A stretch of DNA of 64,000 nucleotides from Clostridium sp. DL-VIII (GTDB taxonomy: Bacteria; Bacillota; Clostridia; Clostridiales; Clostridiaceae). The DNA lies in the NCBI RefSeq assembly GCF_000230835.1, contig NZ_CM001240.1, positions 2,054,501 through 2,118,500 of the forward strand, in the 5' to 3' direction. The position numbers and the translations under genes are program-made. Positions 1 through 15,471 of the stretch are shown here, one piece after another (position 1 is the stretch's first letter; every line of letters begins with the position of its first letter). The notes under the pieces are model-generated. The model ran no database searches and had not been told where the DNA came from. It was given only the letters and a program-made list of their open reading frames with translations.

Positions 1-1
1 A

Positions 2-706
2 AAGGCCAATTATAAAAAATGGATAGATGCATGTACTAAAATAAAAAAGGAGCTTAAAGATATTGATTCACAATATGAAAACAGCGTTGTAAAAGAGTTT
101 TCGAGTATTGTTCCAGATGACTCTATTATAACAACCGATGTCGGTCAAAATCAGGTGTGGATAGCGCAGTCTTTTGTAATTAAGAGCAATCAAAGAATGC
201 TATTTTCTGGAGGGCATGGTGCAATGGGGTATTCGCTTCCATGCGCGATTGGTGCATATTATGGAAGCAGAAAAAGTGTTATTTCTTTCAATGGAGATGG
301 CGGATTGCAGATGAATATTCAAGAGCTTCAATTTATAGCAAGAGAAAATATTCCTGTTAAAGTAATATTGCTTAATAATAAATCGTTAGGAATGATTCGC
401 CACTTTCAAGAAATGTACCTGGATTCTAATTTTGTACAAACAAAAAAGGAGAAGGGATATACAACACCTGATTTTCAAAAAATAGCAAAGGCATATGGCT
501 TGCCATATATGAAAATAAATTCAATAGAAGAAATTTCAAAATGTGCAAGTGGATTAGTAGATGAAAATCCTTGCTTTATAGAGATTTGTTTAACTGATGC
601 TACTTATTTATATCCAAAACTAGCTATAAATAAACCCATATATGATCAAGATCCTGCCTTGGATAGAGAAATGTTTAATAGGCTGATAAAAATTTGTGAT
701 ATTTAA
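2..706 (+). CDS. Thiamine-diphosphate enzyme, acetolactate-synthase-like (5' truncated)
   Basis: The frame is open from base 2, so the gene begins before the window; only the C-terminal 234 residues are present. They form the ThDP-binding domain of the acetolactate synthase/pyruvate decarboxylase superfamily. The diphosphate-Mg motif GDGG followed by QMNIQEL is encoded near 293-320, and the paired Asn that closes the motif near 373-378. Upstream, TTDVGQNQVWIAQ and SGGHGAMGYSLP are typical of the family. Members catalyse decarboxylation and carboligation of 2-keto acids. Because an epimerase and glycosyltransferases follow, this copy may serve unusual sugar synthesis rather than valine/isoleucine synthesis; that is inference. 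The substrate-defining N-terminal part is not in the window. Confidence 0.88.
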   Translation, partial: KANYKKWIDACTKIKKELKDIDSQYENSVVKEFSSIVPDDSIITTDVGQNQVWIAQSFVIKSNQRMLFSGGHGAMGYSLPCAIGAYYGSRKSVISFNGDGGLQMNIQELQFIARENIPVKVILLNNKSLGMIRHFQEMYLDSNFVQTKKEKGYTTPDFQKIAKAYGLPYMKINSIEEISKCASGLVDENPCFIEICLTDATYLYPKLAINKPIYDQDPALDREMFNRLIKICDI

Positions 707-735
707 ATTAGGCATATGAAAATAGGCTGGCAAAT

Positions 736-765
736 GGACTTGTTATTTGCTTGAGTATGCCTTAG
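736..765 (+). repeat. Copy 1 of a dispersed GACTTGTTATTT...TATGCC repeat
   Basis: Intergenic sequence with GGACTTGTTATTT then TTGAGTATGCCTTA. Related copies lie at 8511-8540, 37305-37328 and 40645-40670, all in gaps between genes. The function is unknown. Confidence 0.5.
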
Positions 766-831
766 TAAAGCTAGTAATTAGCTAGTTCTACTAGATTTAT
801 GATTTAGCAATCCAAAGGATGATGATAAGTT

Positions 832-1761
832 ATGAAAAATGTAGTAATAACTGGTGCTACTAGCTTTATAGGAATACATATAATTAAAGAATATCTTAAA
901 AATGATTGTAATGTCATAGCTGTAGCCAGACCTAATTCAAAAAACTTAAATAGATTACCTAAAAGTAATTTATTAACGATTATTGAAATGGATATGAAAG
1001 AAATAGATAGGATTACAGAGAAAATTAAAATTGAAAAAGTAGATATATTTTATCATCTAGCTTGGAATGGGACCAGATTACCATATCGAAATGATGCCGC
1101 TATTCAAGAAGAAAACTATTACTTTGCAATAAGTGCAATGAGAGCAGCTAAATTATTAGGATGCGATACATTTATAGGAGCAGGCTCCCAGGCTGAATAT
1201 GGTAAATGCATAGGGAAAATTAGCGAAACTCACAGTTCAAAGCCAACAGATGAATATGGGAAATCCAAATTAAAAGCGTATAAGACTCTTAGAAAAATTG
1301 CAGCGAAAAATAATATTAAATTTATATGGGCAAGAATATTTAGTGTATATGGAATTTATGATTATAAGGAAACACTTGTTATGTCAGTATTGCATAAGAT
1401 GATAAAAAATGAAAATGTACAATTAACTAAATGTGAACAAATGTGGGATTTTATTTATGTAGAAGATTTAGCGAGAACAATGTATCTGCTTGCAAATACT
1501 TCCTGCGTTGATGGAATATATAACATGGCAAGTGGTGAAAGCAGAAAGCTTAAAGAATTTATAATAGATATGAAAAATACCTGCAAATCGCAGAGTGAAT
1601 TGCAATTTGGAGCAATACCGTATAACAGTGAAACAGCAACAGGGTTTGAACCACTTGTAGATAAATTGAAACAAAATACAGGATGGTCTTGTAATGTAAA
1701 TTTTATAGATGGCATAGAAAAGATATTAAAATTTATAAATTTTAATATTGAATACAAATAA
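832..1761 (+). CDS. NAD(P)-dependent sugar-nucleotide epimerase/dehydratase (extended SDR)
   Basis: A 309-residue extended short-chain dehydrogenase/reductase. The Rossmann motif GATSFIG is at residues 8-14, the catalytic pair Tyr142/Lys146 sits in EYGKSK, and the usual Ser lies in GAGSQAEYG around 119. Length and motifs fit NDP-sugar 4-epimerases or 4,6-dehydratases (Pfam Epimerase); the exact sugar cannot be read from sequence. It follows the ThDP enzyme on the same strand with a 125-bp gap and a weak ribosome site before the ATG. It probably supplies a modified sugar for the glycosyltransferases nearby. A terminator-like hairpin follows immediately. Confidence 0.85.
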   Translation: MKNVVITGATSFIGIHIIKEYLKNDCNVIAVARPNSKNLNRLPKSNLLTIIEMDMKEIDRITEKIKIEKVDIFYHLAWNGTRLPYRNDAAIQEENYYFAISAMRAAKLLGCDTFIGAGSQAEYGKCIGKISETHSSKPTDEYGKSKLKAYKTLRKIAAKNNIKFIWARIFSVYGIYDYKETLVMSVLHKMIKNENVQLTKCEQMWDFIYVEDLARTMYLLANTSCVDGIYNMASGESRKLKEFIIDMKNTCKSQSELQFGAIPYNSETATGFEPLVDKLKQNTGWSCNVNFIDGIEKILKFINFNIEYK

Positions 1762-1798
1762 ATGAGCAGAATAACTTAAAGATATTCTGTTCATTTAA
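1761..1798. terminator. Hairpin between convergent genes
   Basis: ATGAGCAGAATA pairs with TATTCTGTTCAT (one G-U) around a 9-base loop, followed by TTTAATTT. It sits between the convergent epimerase and glycosyltransferase genes and could act both ways. Confidence 0.6.
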
Positions 1799-1802
1799 TT
1801 TA

Positions 1803-2876
1803 TTAACCAATTCCTATGGTTTTAAAATAGTTTCTATTATATAGTATACGCGAATCATTAGGCCTAAATTTGGCAGCAATTTCATTATGCTCATACGCTA
1901 ACTTATGATCTCCGAGTCTATCATAGCAAACACATAATTGTAAATGAGGTAACCATGTCCAACATGCATCATTAAAAAATCCCCAGCTGTCTTTTGGCTT
2001 TTCTAGTTTGGTAGCTTGCTCGTACCAAAAAGCTGACTGCTTATATTTCTTTTCATGTAAAAAAGAAAAGCCTATTTTACAGCAAGCTTCAGCTCTAGGA
2101 GTGTCATATTCGAAGCTCCTAAATGCATATCTTCTCCCATCTTCTACCTTATCTATTGATTGATAATAGTCACATATTTTTTCACAGACCCTGATATTAT
2201 CTTCAAACCAGCCTTGCTTTGAATCCAAAAATTTATTATAGTATTGCAATGCTTCATCAAACATTCTATGGTCATATAATTCATTGCCGTAGTAGAGAAT
2301 GTCTCTTGGTGTAAATACAACTCCTTCTTTTAATTTATTCTGATAAATTTCGAGATTTCTTTTTGGAGTTTGCTTTAACTTCCTATGAGTTATTGCAATT
2401 TCACTGTTAATTATATTTCCTCCAACTGCTAGATATTCATGAACAAAGCCAAACCATTGAAAATTATTACTCCTCTTAACTAGGCGATTACGCCTGTAAC
2501 TTGCAGTAACATTTCCGTATTCATCAAAAGCTGTATTATACTTGGCAGTTACAGAATCAACAGTAGGATCTAAAGTTTCTTTTAAAACTTTGAATTTTTC
2601 ACCATCTTCAGGCAATACAACATCATCAGCATCTAGCCAAAAAATATAATCCTTGGTAGCTTTACTAAAAGCAAAATTTCTTGCGGCAGAAAAATCATCA
2701 ATCCATTTAAAATCATAAATTTTATCTGTATATTTTTTAACAATTTTTTTGGTTTTATCATCAGAACCAGTATCAACAATTATCATTTCATCAACTATAT
2801 CTTTTACTGATTCCAAGCAGTTTGCAATTACATCTTCTTCATTTTTAACTATCATACAAAGACTAATAGTTATCAA
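1803..2876 (-). CDS. Family 2 glycosyltransferase with TPR-like C-terminus
   Basis: A 357-residue protein. Residues 1-180 are a GT-A fold glycosyltransferase family 2 domain: it opens with ISLCMIVKNEE, then IIVDTGSDD (about 33-40) and the metal-binding motif LDADD at 81-85. Residues about 190-345 are helical and read as tetratricopeptide-like repeats (YYGNELYDHRMFDEALQYYN; KIGFSFLHEKKYKQSAFWYEQA). This GT2-TPR architecture is common in Firmicute enzymes that glycosylate proteins. It lies just downstream of the Thr-rich collagen gene on the same strand, so that protein is the natural candidate substrate (inference). RBS AAAGAAGG precedes the ATG. Confidence 0.88.
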   Translation of the reverse strand: MITISLCMIVKNEEDVIANCLESVKDIVDEMIIVDTGSDDKTKKIVKKYTDKIYDFKWIDDFSAARNFAFSKATKDYIFWLDADDVVLPEDGEKFKVLKETLDPTVDSVTAKYNTAFDEYGNVTASYRRNRLVKRSNNFQWFGFVHEYLAVGGNIINSEIAITHRKLKQTPKRNLEIYQNKLKEGVVFTPRDILYYGNELYDHRMFDEALQYYNKFLDSKQGWFEDNIRVCEKICDYYQSIDKVEDGRRYAFRSFEYDTPRAEACCKIGFSFLHEKKYKQSAFWYEQATKLEKPKDSWGFFNDACWTWLPHLQLCVCYDRLGDHKLAYEHNEIAAKFRPNDSRILYNRNYFKTIGIG

Positions 2877-2950
2877 ATAACCACCTTCTTTAAAGTTTTA
2901 CACTATATAATATGGTAGTAAAAATATTTTGACACATATTGATATGATGA

Positions 2951-2988
2951 TAAAAAAAGATTACCTGAATAAAAAACACAGGTAATCT
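2951..2988 (-). terminator. Terminator of the large collagen-like gene
   Basis: On the minus strand AGATTACCTG, an 11-base loop and CAGGTAATCT form a perfect 10-bp stem, followed by seven T. It lies just past the stop codon of the gene ending at 3001. Confidence 0.85.
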
Positions 2989-3000
2989 TCTTTTGGTTAG

Positions 3001-8241
<5,241 letters not shown>

Positions 8242-8510
8242 TGCATCATCTCCTTAATTTAGAATAATACATATATATCCTTAGTTAATATATGTAAAAT
8301 TGTGAAAAATGGTGTAGTACGATGAATAGTGTCTAAAATTTATTTTAATAAAAATAGCTTTTAGACGTCATTCATAAGATTAGAAAATACAAACTTTATT
8401 AGAAAGTAGAAATTTGTATTGAAATTTATTGATAGTGTGTACTATGATGATATGTAGAATTTTGATAGATGTACTATTATCTTAATTTTAAAGTTCTATA
8501 TTATACATAT

Positions 8511-8540
8511 GGACTTGTTATTTATTTGATTGTGCTTTAT
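8511..8540 (+). repeat. Copy 2 of the dispersed GACTTGTTATTT repeat
   Basis: GGACTTGTTATTT then ATTTGATTGTGCTTTAT, closely matching copy 1 at 736-765, in a gap between two minus-strand collagen genes. Confidence 0.45.
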
Positions 8541-8571
8541 ATAAAAGCTCTCTGCTTTACAAGCAGAGAGC
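8541..8571 (-). terminator. Terminator of the second collagen-like gene
   Basis: A perfect 11-bp stem, GCTCTCTGCTT and AAGCAGAGAGC, with a 3-base loop and TTTTATATAA on the minus strand. It lies 13 bp past the stop codon at 8584. Confidence 0.85.
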
Positions 8572-8583
8572 AGTTTTTATATA

Positions 8584-10734
<2,151 letters not shown>

Positions 10735-10861
10735 TTATATAATGGGCTAATATAATATATGTAAAATAATTAGAAGTGACACAGCATAATAAATAATCAC
10801 ATAATGTGATAATATCTTGCATTGTTTTTTATTTAAAGAAAAGATGAATGAAAAATAGAGA

Positions 10862-10893
10862 AACCTAAGTCATGTATTTATATGACTTAGGTT
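10862..10893 (-). terminator. Hairpin downstream of the GT2-methyltransferase gene
   Basis: AACCTAAGTCAT and ATGACTTAGGTT pair perfectly over 12 bp with an 8-base loop, about 20 bp past the stop at 10914. The following T-run on the minus strand is interrupted (TCTCTATTTTT). Confidence 0.65.
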
Positions 10894-10913
10894 AGCTGGG
10901 TTATTAGTAGTAT

Positions 10914-12314
10914 TTAGATGGAATTATTATTCTGGAACTTGGCTACATACTGATAGGACATAAAAAAGCCTTTCATATTACTTCCAACAATATCGCATAT
11001 TCGATCTAAAAAAATGTCATCTTCTTGAGATATTTCTTTAGAATAATGGAATATATATGGATTTACATAACCACATTCTTCAAATATTTTCTGTATATCT
11101 GGTAAGGTGAAAAATTTAGTGTAATGAGGATTTAATATGGAATCATTGTTATACATAAAGCTTCCTTTTAATAAACCTTTTATAACTGAATAATGCATTA
11201 GATTTGGTATTGTAGCTATTATATATCCAGTGGGTTTTAAAAACTTTTTTAACTCAGTTAGCAATTTCCACGGGTCTTTACTAAATTGAAGCTTATTTCC
11301 AATAATTATATAGTCGAAAAAACCTAGTTTACTTTCTTTAAAGTTCATTGTATAGTTTTCCTCAAAATCCTCAGTTGTTGTTTCTATTATTTTCTCACAT
11401 ATTCTGGCTATATTTTTATTTGGTTCTATTCCATATAGCATTGAGTTAGGATGCATATATTTTAATTTAAGCAGCGTAGAACCAAGGCCACAGTTAAATT
11501 CGAGAATATTTAATTTTTTTTCTCTTGGTTCGTTTATACGACTTATAATATCAAATTTTAATAGACTTTGAGAGTTCGAATTAAAACCCCATTTTGCTTC
11601 AAATTTATGAGCATTTGTTTTTAAAATGTTGCTGAATTTTGTATAATTCTCCTTAAAGGAGGTGCTGCCGAAGTGGTGTATAAAACTATCATTACAAACC
11701 ATAAGTTTATATCCAGCTTCTATAATTCTCATGCACAAGTCATCATCTTCAAAGTTACCAGGGGTAAACCTTTCGTCAAAAGTTCCAATCTTGTTAATGA
11801 CCTCTCTTTTAATTAACATGCAGAAAGCCACTAGTCTGGATTTTTCTTCCCATTTTTCACTATTAGAAATATTGTTCTTATCTGCAAAATCAATCATATT
11901 TTCTATATCTGTATAAGGAACACTTATTGCTTGGTAATTAGAACAATTATTAGTAATGGATGCAGCAGCTCCAATTCTTTCGTCACTATAGAGACAGATT
12001 TTGAGGTTATCAAGCCATCTTGGTGTAACCTTTGTATCGTTGTTTAAAACTAAAATATCATTATCTTTTTCAGCAATATCTATTCCAAGATTACAGCCTT
12101 TTGGAAAGCCTAAATTTTCATCATTTAAAATAAGTTTGATATCAGTTTGTTGTTTAAGCCATTCTCTAGTTCCATCATTAGAATTGTTATCCACAATAAT
12201 TATCTCATAGGTGCCAGAAGTTGTATATTTTCTTATACTCTCAAGGCATATACGATTATAATTAAGATTGTTATAAGTTAGTATTATTATTGAAGTTTTC
12301 CTATTTTGAAACAT
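10914..12314 (-). CDS. Glycosyltransferase family 2 fused to SAM-dependent methyltransferase
   Basis: 466 residues with two domains. Residues 1-235 are a GT2 glycosyltransferase: TSIIILTYNN at the N-terminus, VDNNSNDGT around 41-49, the metal site LNNDTK around 90-95, and the acceptor-side motif FEDDDLCMRI around 178. From about 265 on is a class I methyltransferase, with SAM-binding motif I ILEFNCGLGST around 270-280 and YGIEPN next. Such fusions add and methylate a sugar in one polypeptide. The gene is upstream of the collagen genes on the same strand and probably acts on their glycan (inference). Confidence 0.87.
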   Translation of the reverse strand: MFQNRKTSIIILTYNNLNYNRICLESIRKYTTSGTYEIIIVDNNSNDGTREWLKQQTDIKLILNDENLGFPKGCNLGIDIAEKDNDILVLNNDTKVTPRWLDNLKICLYSDERIGAAASITNNCSNYQAISVPYTDIENMIDFADKNNISNSEKWEEKSRLVAFCMLIKREVINKIGTFDERFTPGNFEDDDLCMRIIEAGYKLMVCNDSFIHHFGSTSFKENYTKFSNILKTNAHKFEAKWGFNSNSQSLLKFDIISRINEPREKKLNILEFNCGLGSTLLKLKYMHPNSMLYGIEPNKNIARICEKIIETTTEDFEENYTMNFKESKLGFFDYIIIGNKLQFSKDPWKLLTELKKFLKPTGYIIATIPNLMHYSVIKGLLKGSFMYNNDSILNPHYTKFFTLPDIQKIFEECGYVNPYIFHYSKEISQEDDIFLDRICDIVGSNMKGFFMSYQYVAKFQNNNSI

Positions 12315-12454
12315 TAATTTAATATCTCCTGTAATAGTTTAGTATGATAAATTTTTGCCTATAAACAGCGATACTTAAAATAGCATATTGCTGTTCTATT
12401 GTATTTTATGAAAGTCAACTAAAAGCGTGCAAATATTGATAACATTCTCTTATC

Positions 12455-13513
12455 TTAAAAAAAGGAATTTATTTTTTCACAGATTTTTATCCAATCAAAA
12501 TTATTTCGTGTATTAATTTGAATATCGTTACATACTTGTTGAAGAATTTCTTCATTAGAGCAAATTGAGATGAGCTTTCCTCCGAGAGCTTCAAAATTAT
12601 TTATAGGAAAAATATCTCCATATTTTTTATCAGCTGTAATATCTAATGCTCCATCTACATCAGAAGATATAATATAATTTCCATTAAAGGCTGCTTCTCC
12701 GAATACTTGGGCAAAGGCTTCAACCCTTGATGTTAAGCAAAATACTTTCGATTTTTCATATTCCTTCATAAGCAATTTTCTATCATAAATAGGCCCTGCA
12801 AAGACAACTTTACTTTGTAGGTGAGGGTAGTAATGATATAAGTAATTGTCAATATATTTATCAAAACCTGGTTCTATTGGACCTACTAATTTTAGTTTCC
12901 AATCAGGAAGTTTTTCAGAAGCTATTTTAAAGGCTTCCATTAAAATTTCAGTAGCTTTTTCATAAGCACCTAATCTGCCAACTGTTAATATGATATTATC
13001 TTTATCGCTATATTTTATCAGAGAACTATTAAAGAAATCATAAAAGCCATTAGGTATATGCTCTACTTTTATGGGCCAGGTGTCATCAATTATTTTTTTA
13101 AGATTTTTGGATTCTACAGAAACCATAATATTATTATTTAATAAGTTAATCATACGCTCATTAAAGGTTATTCTGCTTAACCAATATCTATTTAAGTCTA
13201 ATTTTAAGTAGATTTTTCCATTAGGGTTGATTGAGCGAAATCTTTCCATCATATTTAAGTTGAAATCATAAAGACCAATAAACATGAGTGTATCAGTTTT
13301 TTTCAATAATGCAGTTACTGAATTTTCATCGTCCATAAAATTAAGATTAATGTCTTTGGTTAATGATTCGTCATAATGCTCTTCGTTTTTGTCACATAAA
13401 ATAGAAACTTCATAATTTAAATGTTTTTGAAAAACATAAGGAATTAAGCCAACATCTTTCGTAAGATGAAAATTCTGTAGACCAGGCCAATATAAAGTAA
13501 AATGTTTTTTCAT
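12455..13513 (-). CDS. Glycosyltransferase family 4/1 (GT-B fold)
   Basis: 352 residues. The C-terminal half has the GT4 nucleotide-sugar binding signature: ILTVGRLGAYEKATEILMEA (about 169-189), LVGPIEPG, and the E-x7-E element in SRVEAFAQVFGEAAFNG. The N-terminal half is divergent, as usual for acceptor domains. The start ATG follows GGAGGTAACT on the minus strand. It is the third glycosyltransferase in this stretch, all on the minus strand with the collagen-like proteins, so it probably belongs to the same glycan assembly. Confidence 0.83.
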   Translation of the reverse strand: MKKHFTLYWPGLQNFHLTKDVGLIPYVFQKHLNYEVSILCDKNEEHYDESLTKDINLNFMDDENSVTALLKKTDTLMFIGLYDFNLNMMERFRSINPNGKIYLKLDLNRYWLSRITFNERMINLLNNNIMVSVESKNLKKIIDDTWPIKVEHIPNGFYDFFNSSLIKYSDKDNIILTVGRLGAYEKATEILMEAFKIASEKLPDWKLKLVGPIEPGFDKYIDNYLYHYYPHLQSKVVFAGPIYDRKLLMKEYEKSKVFCLTSRVEAFAQVFGEAAFNGNYIISSDVDGALDITADKKYGDIFPINNFEALGGKLISICSNEEILQQVCNDIQINTRNNFDWIKICEKINSFF

Positions 13514-13565
13514 AGTTACCTCCAGTACTAGTTAAATAGTATATTTATTTTTATATGTAATAGAA

Positions 13566-13594
13566 AAACTCAAGGTTAGTAACCTCGAGTTTAA
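13566..13594 (-). terminator. Hairpin between DUF4489 gene and glycosyltransferase
   Basis: AACTC-AAGGTTA and AACCTCGAGTTT form an imperfect stem of about 11 bp, followed by T-rich sequence on either strand. It lies 150 bp past the DUF4489 gene. Confidence 0.5.
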
Positions 13595-13663
13595 ATTATT
13601 TTTAATTCTAGATTTTGCAAGTAATTAAAGAATAATTTTCTATGATGATATAGATAATTTATA

Positions 13664-13718
13664 TTAGATTTTGCAAAGTTTAGAATATTATTTTAGTATT
13701 AAATTATAGCAAAATCTA
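13664..13718. repeat. Inverted TTAGATTTTGC repeat
   Basis: TTAGATTTTGC at 13664 is repeated inverted as GCAAAATCTAA at 13708, and AGATTTTGCAA occurs again in direct orientation near 13611. It could be a long-loop hairpin or an operator; no function is assigned. Confidence 0.35.
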
Positions 13719-13746
13719 AAGTGTTAATCTGTTTTGGGTATTGTTA

Positions 13747-14301
13747 TTAGCAGCATGAACCTGTTCCACAAGCTACTATTGCGCCTAAAGATGCATTATT
13801 AATACTTAAAGTACCAACAGTAACAGCACTAGTAACAGTTGCAGTTACAGTATAGGTGCAGCAATCATCACAAGAACAAGAATCGCAATCACAAACAAAG
13901 AAAGAGAATGTTTGAGATGAAAGTAATGCTACTAAGTTAAATTGATATGAAGGTCCAATAGGAACTGGAGTGAATTGACCTCTACATTGTTTAAATACTT
14001 GGAAGTTTAAAGTTCCTGTAAAAGCAACTGTAGCAATAAGATTACTTGAAAATTCTAGTTTTATACAAGGATTCTTTACGCAAGAAGTATTTACAGTAAG
14101 TGAAGTAAGAGGAAAAACTGTTCCTAAAACTGTAGTTGCTGGGATTGTTACTGAGCCAGGTTGACTACATCTTATTAATGTTGGACAAGATTCTTCATGA
14201 CAACAAGGTTCCTCATGGCAACAAGGTTCTTTTTTGCATTCTTCATGATGACAAGGGTCTTTTCTACAGCAGTCATCATGATATTTTGACATTGAATTCA
14301 T
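13747..14301 (-). CDS. DUF4489 family Cys-rich protein (spore-surface candidate)
   Basis: 184 residues. The first about 40 residues are rich in Cys, His and acidic/Lys residues (CCRKDPCHHEECKKEPCCHE), a likely metal-binding or disulfide-linking tail. The rest is a beta-rich domain ending GTLSINNASLGAIVACG, with CDCDSCSCDDCC in the middle; I recognise it as the clostridial DUF4489 family. There is no signal peptide. Cys-rich small proteins of this type are frequent in clostridial spore coats, and its neighbours are collagen-like spore-type proteins, so a coat or exosporium role is inferred. RBS AAAGGAGGA precedes the start. Confidence 0.75.
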   Translation of the reverse strand: MNSMSKYHDDCCRKDPCHHEECKKEPCCHEEPCCHEESCPTLIRCSQPGSVTIPATTVLGTVFPLTSLTVNTSCVKNPCIKLEFSSNLIATVAFTGTLNFQVFKQCRGQFTPVPIGPSYQFNLVALLSSQTFSFFVCDCDSCSCDDCCTYTVTATVTSAVTVGTLSINNASLGAIVACGTGSCC

Positions 14302-14529
14302 AAACGAAATCCTCCTTTATTAAAGAAATTTTAATTTCAAATTACTTATATTTGTAATTTAAATATCTAGACTTTTTATAGTTATAATATATGAGTTTCA
14401 TGGTAGAACGGTGATGATAATAATACGTAGTTTTATTACAAAATACCACAAAATCCAAGATAGTGTTGATACAGCTTTTTAATTACTAAATTTTGATAGA
14501 ATTATACTATTTATCGACTATAAAAAATT

Positions 14530-15291
14530 TTAATCATTATCGTCATTGTCTGAGAATAATGGCTCTAAGTTTTGATCTGGGTAGAACTTAGGAATTGGAG
14601 CTCTTTCAAATCTTTCGCATGGATCTTCCTCAGGTTCTTCCTCACATGGCTCTTTTGGAACTGGACAATAATCATAAGCAGGAATAAGGAGTTGCACAAT
14701 AAGCTCACACTTTACGACAATATAGTATCCCAAGGTTATATCTAAAACATCGTTCCCGCTCTCATCTTCTAGTAATTCACCATCTAAGGCATCGGCAACC
14801 ATTTCAAGTTTTATTATATTAGAATCCAAATCTTGTGCGTCCTGAACAGGTGTGAAACTAGCTGAAATTTGAGCTATAGAATCAGGACAATAGAATTTAC
14901 CGATTAGGTCTGTTCTATTAATTTCATATAATTCACTTTTGTTTACACCATTAGCGTCAATATAGTCGGCATAGAAAGAAATCCTATAAGAAATAACTAT
15001 TTTTTTAAAACCAGGTTTTCCCTGGAGTGGAATCTTATCCACAGAGAGCAATGTTAAATTAAAATCTCTACTACCAATATATCTTTTTGGATCTGTCAAT
15101 GGGTTACTTCTTAATTCTGAATCTGTTGTATTAGTATCAGGACCTTCGCCGTATACAAGACATCTTTTTATTAAACATTGATCAAAAATCTTAGGTACTT
15201 CAATACAAACTAATTCAGACGGATCAGGTAAACGTCCCTGTTTATTTACAAGACCCGGACGTGGAGAAAATTTTTTTAGGTTAACGGGCAT
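14530..15291 (-). CDS. Unrecognised coat-like protein with acidic C-terminus
   Basis: 253 residues starting MPVNLKKFSPRPG behind RBS GAGGAG. The centre is beta-rich (KKIVISYRISFYADYID, LGYYIVVKCELIVQLLIPAYDYC), reminiscent of clostridial spore-coat structural domains. The C-terminus is acidic and repeat-like (KEPCEEEPEEDPCERFE, then SDNDDND). There is no signal peptide or membrane segment. I do not recognise the family; it may be a spore-surface component, judged only from composition and neighbours. Confidence 0.6.
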   Translation of the reverse strand: MPVNLKKFSPRPGLVNKQGRLPDPSELVCIEVPKIFDQCLIKRCLVYGEGPDTNTTDSELRSNPLTDPKRYIGSRDFNLTLLSVDKIPLQGKPGFKKIVISYRISFYADYIDANGVNKSELYEINRTDLIGKFYCPDSIAQISASFTPVQDAQDLDSNIIKLEMVADALDGELLEDESGNDVLDITLGYYIVVKCELIVQLLIPAYDYCPVPKEPCEEEPEEDPCERFERAPIPKFYPDQNLEPLFSDNDDND

Positions 15292-15471
15292 ATAAATTCT
15301 CCTCCTCTCTAAAAATTATAGGGATGTAAGTTTATTTAATACTTACAATGCATTATATGTAAGAATATTAAAGTGGTGAAAATAAAAAGAAAGTTTATGA
15401 CAATTTTTTATATTATTAGATGAATAATAAATTTTCTTTAATAATATAATTTTATGAGGGAGGTAATGAAG

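Larger units (their letters stand above)
8242..8583 (-). other. Intergenic region upstream of the giant collagen gene
   Basis: About 340 bp between two minus-strand genes, very AT-rich. It holds the RBS of the downstream gene (AAGGAGATG before the ATG at 8241), a dispersed repeat copy at 8511-8540 and a terminator hairpin near 8541-8571. The promoter must lie here, but I could not assign a sigma factor. Confidence 0.5.
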
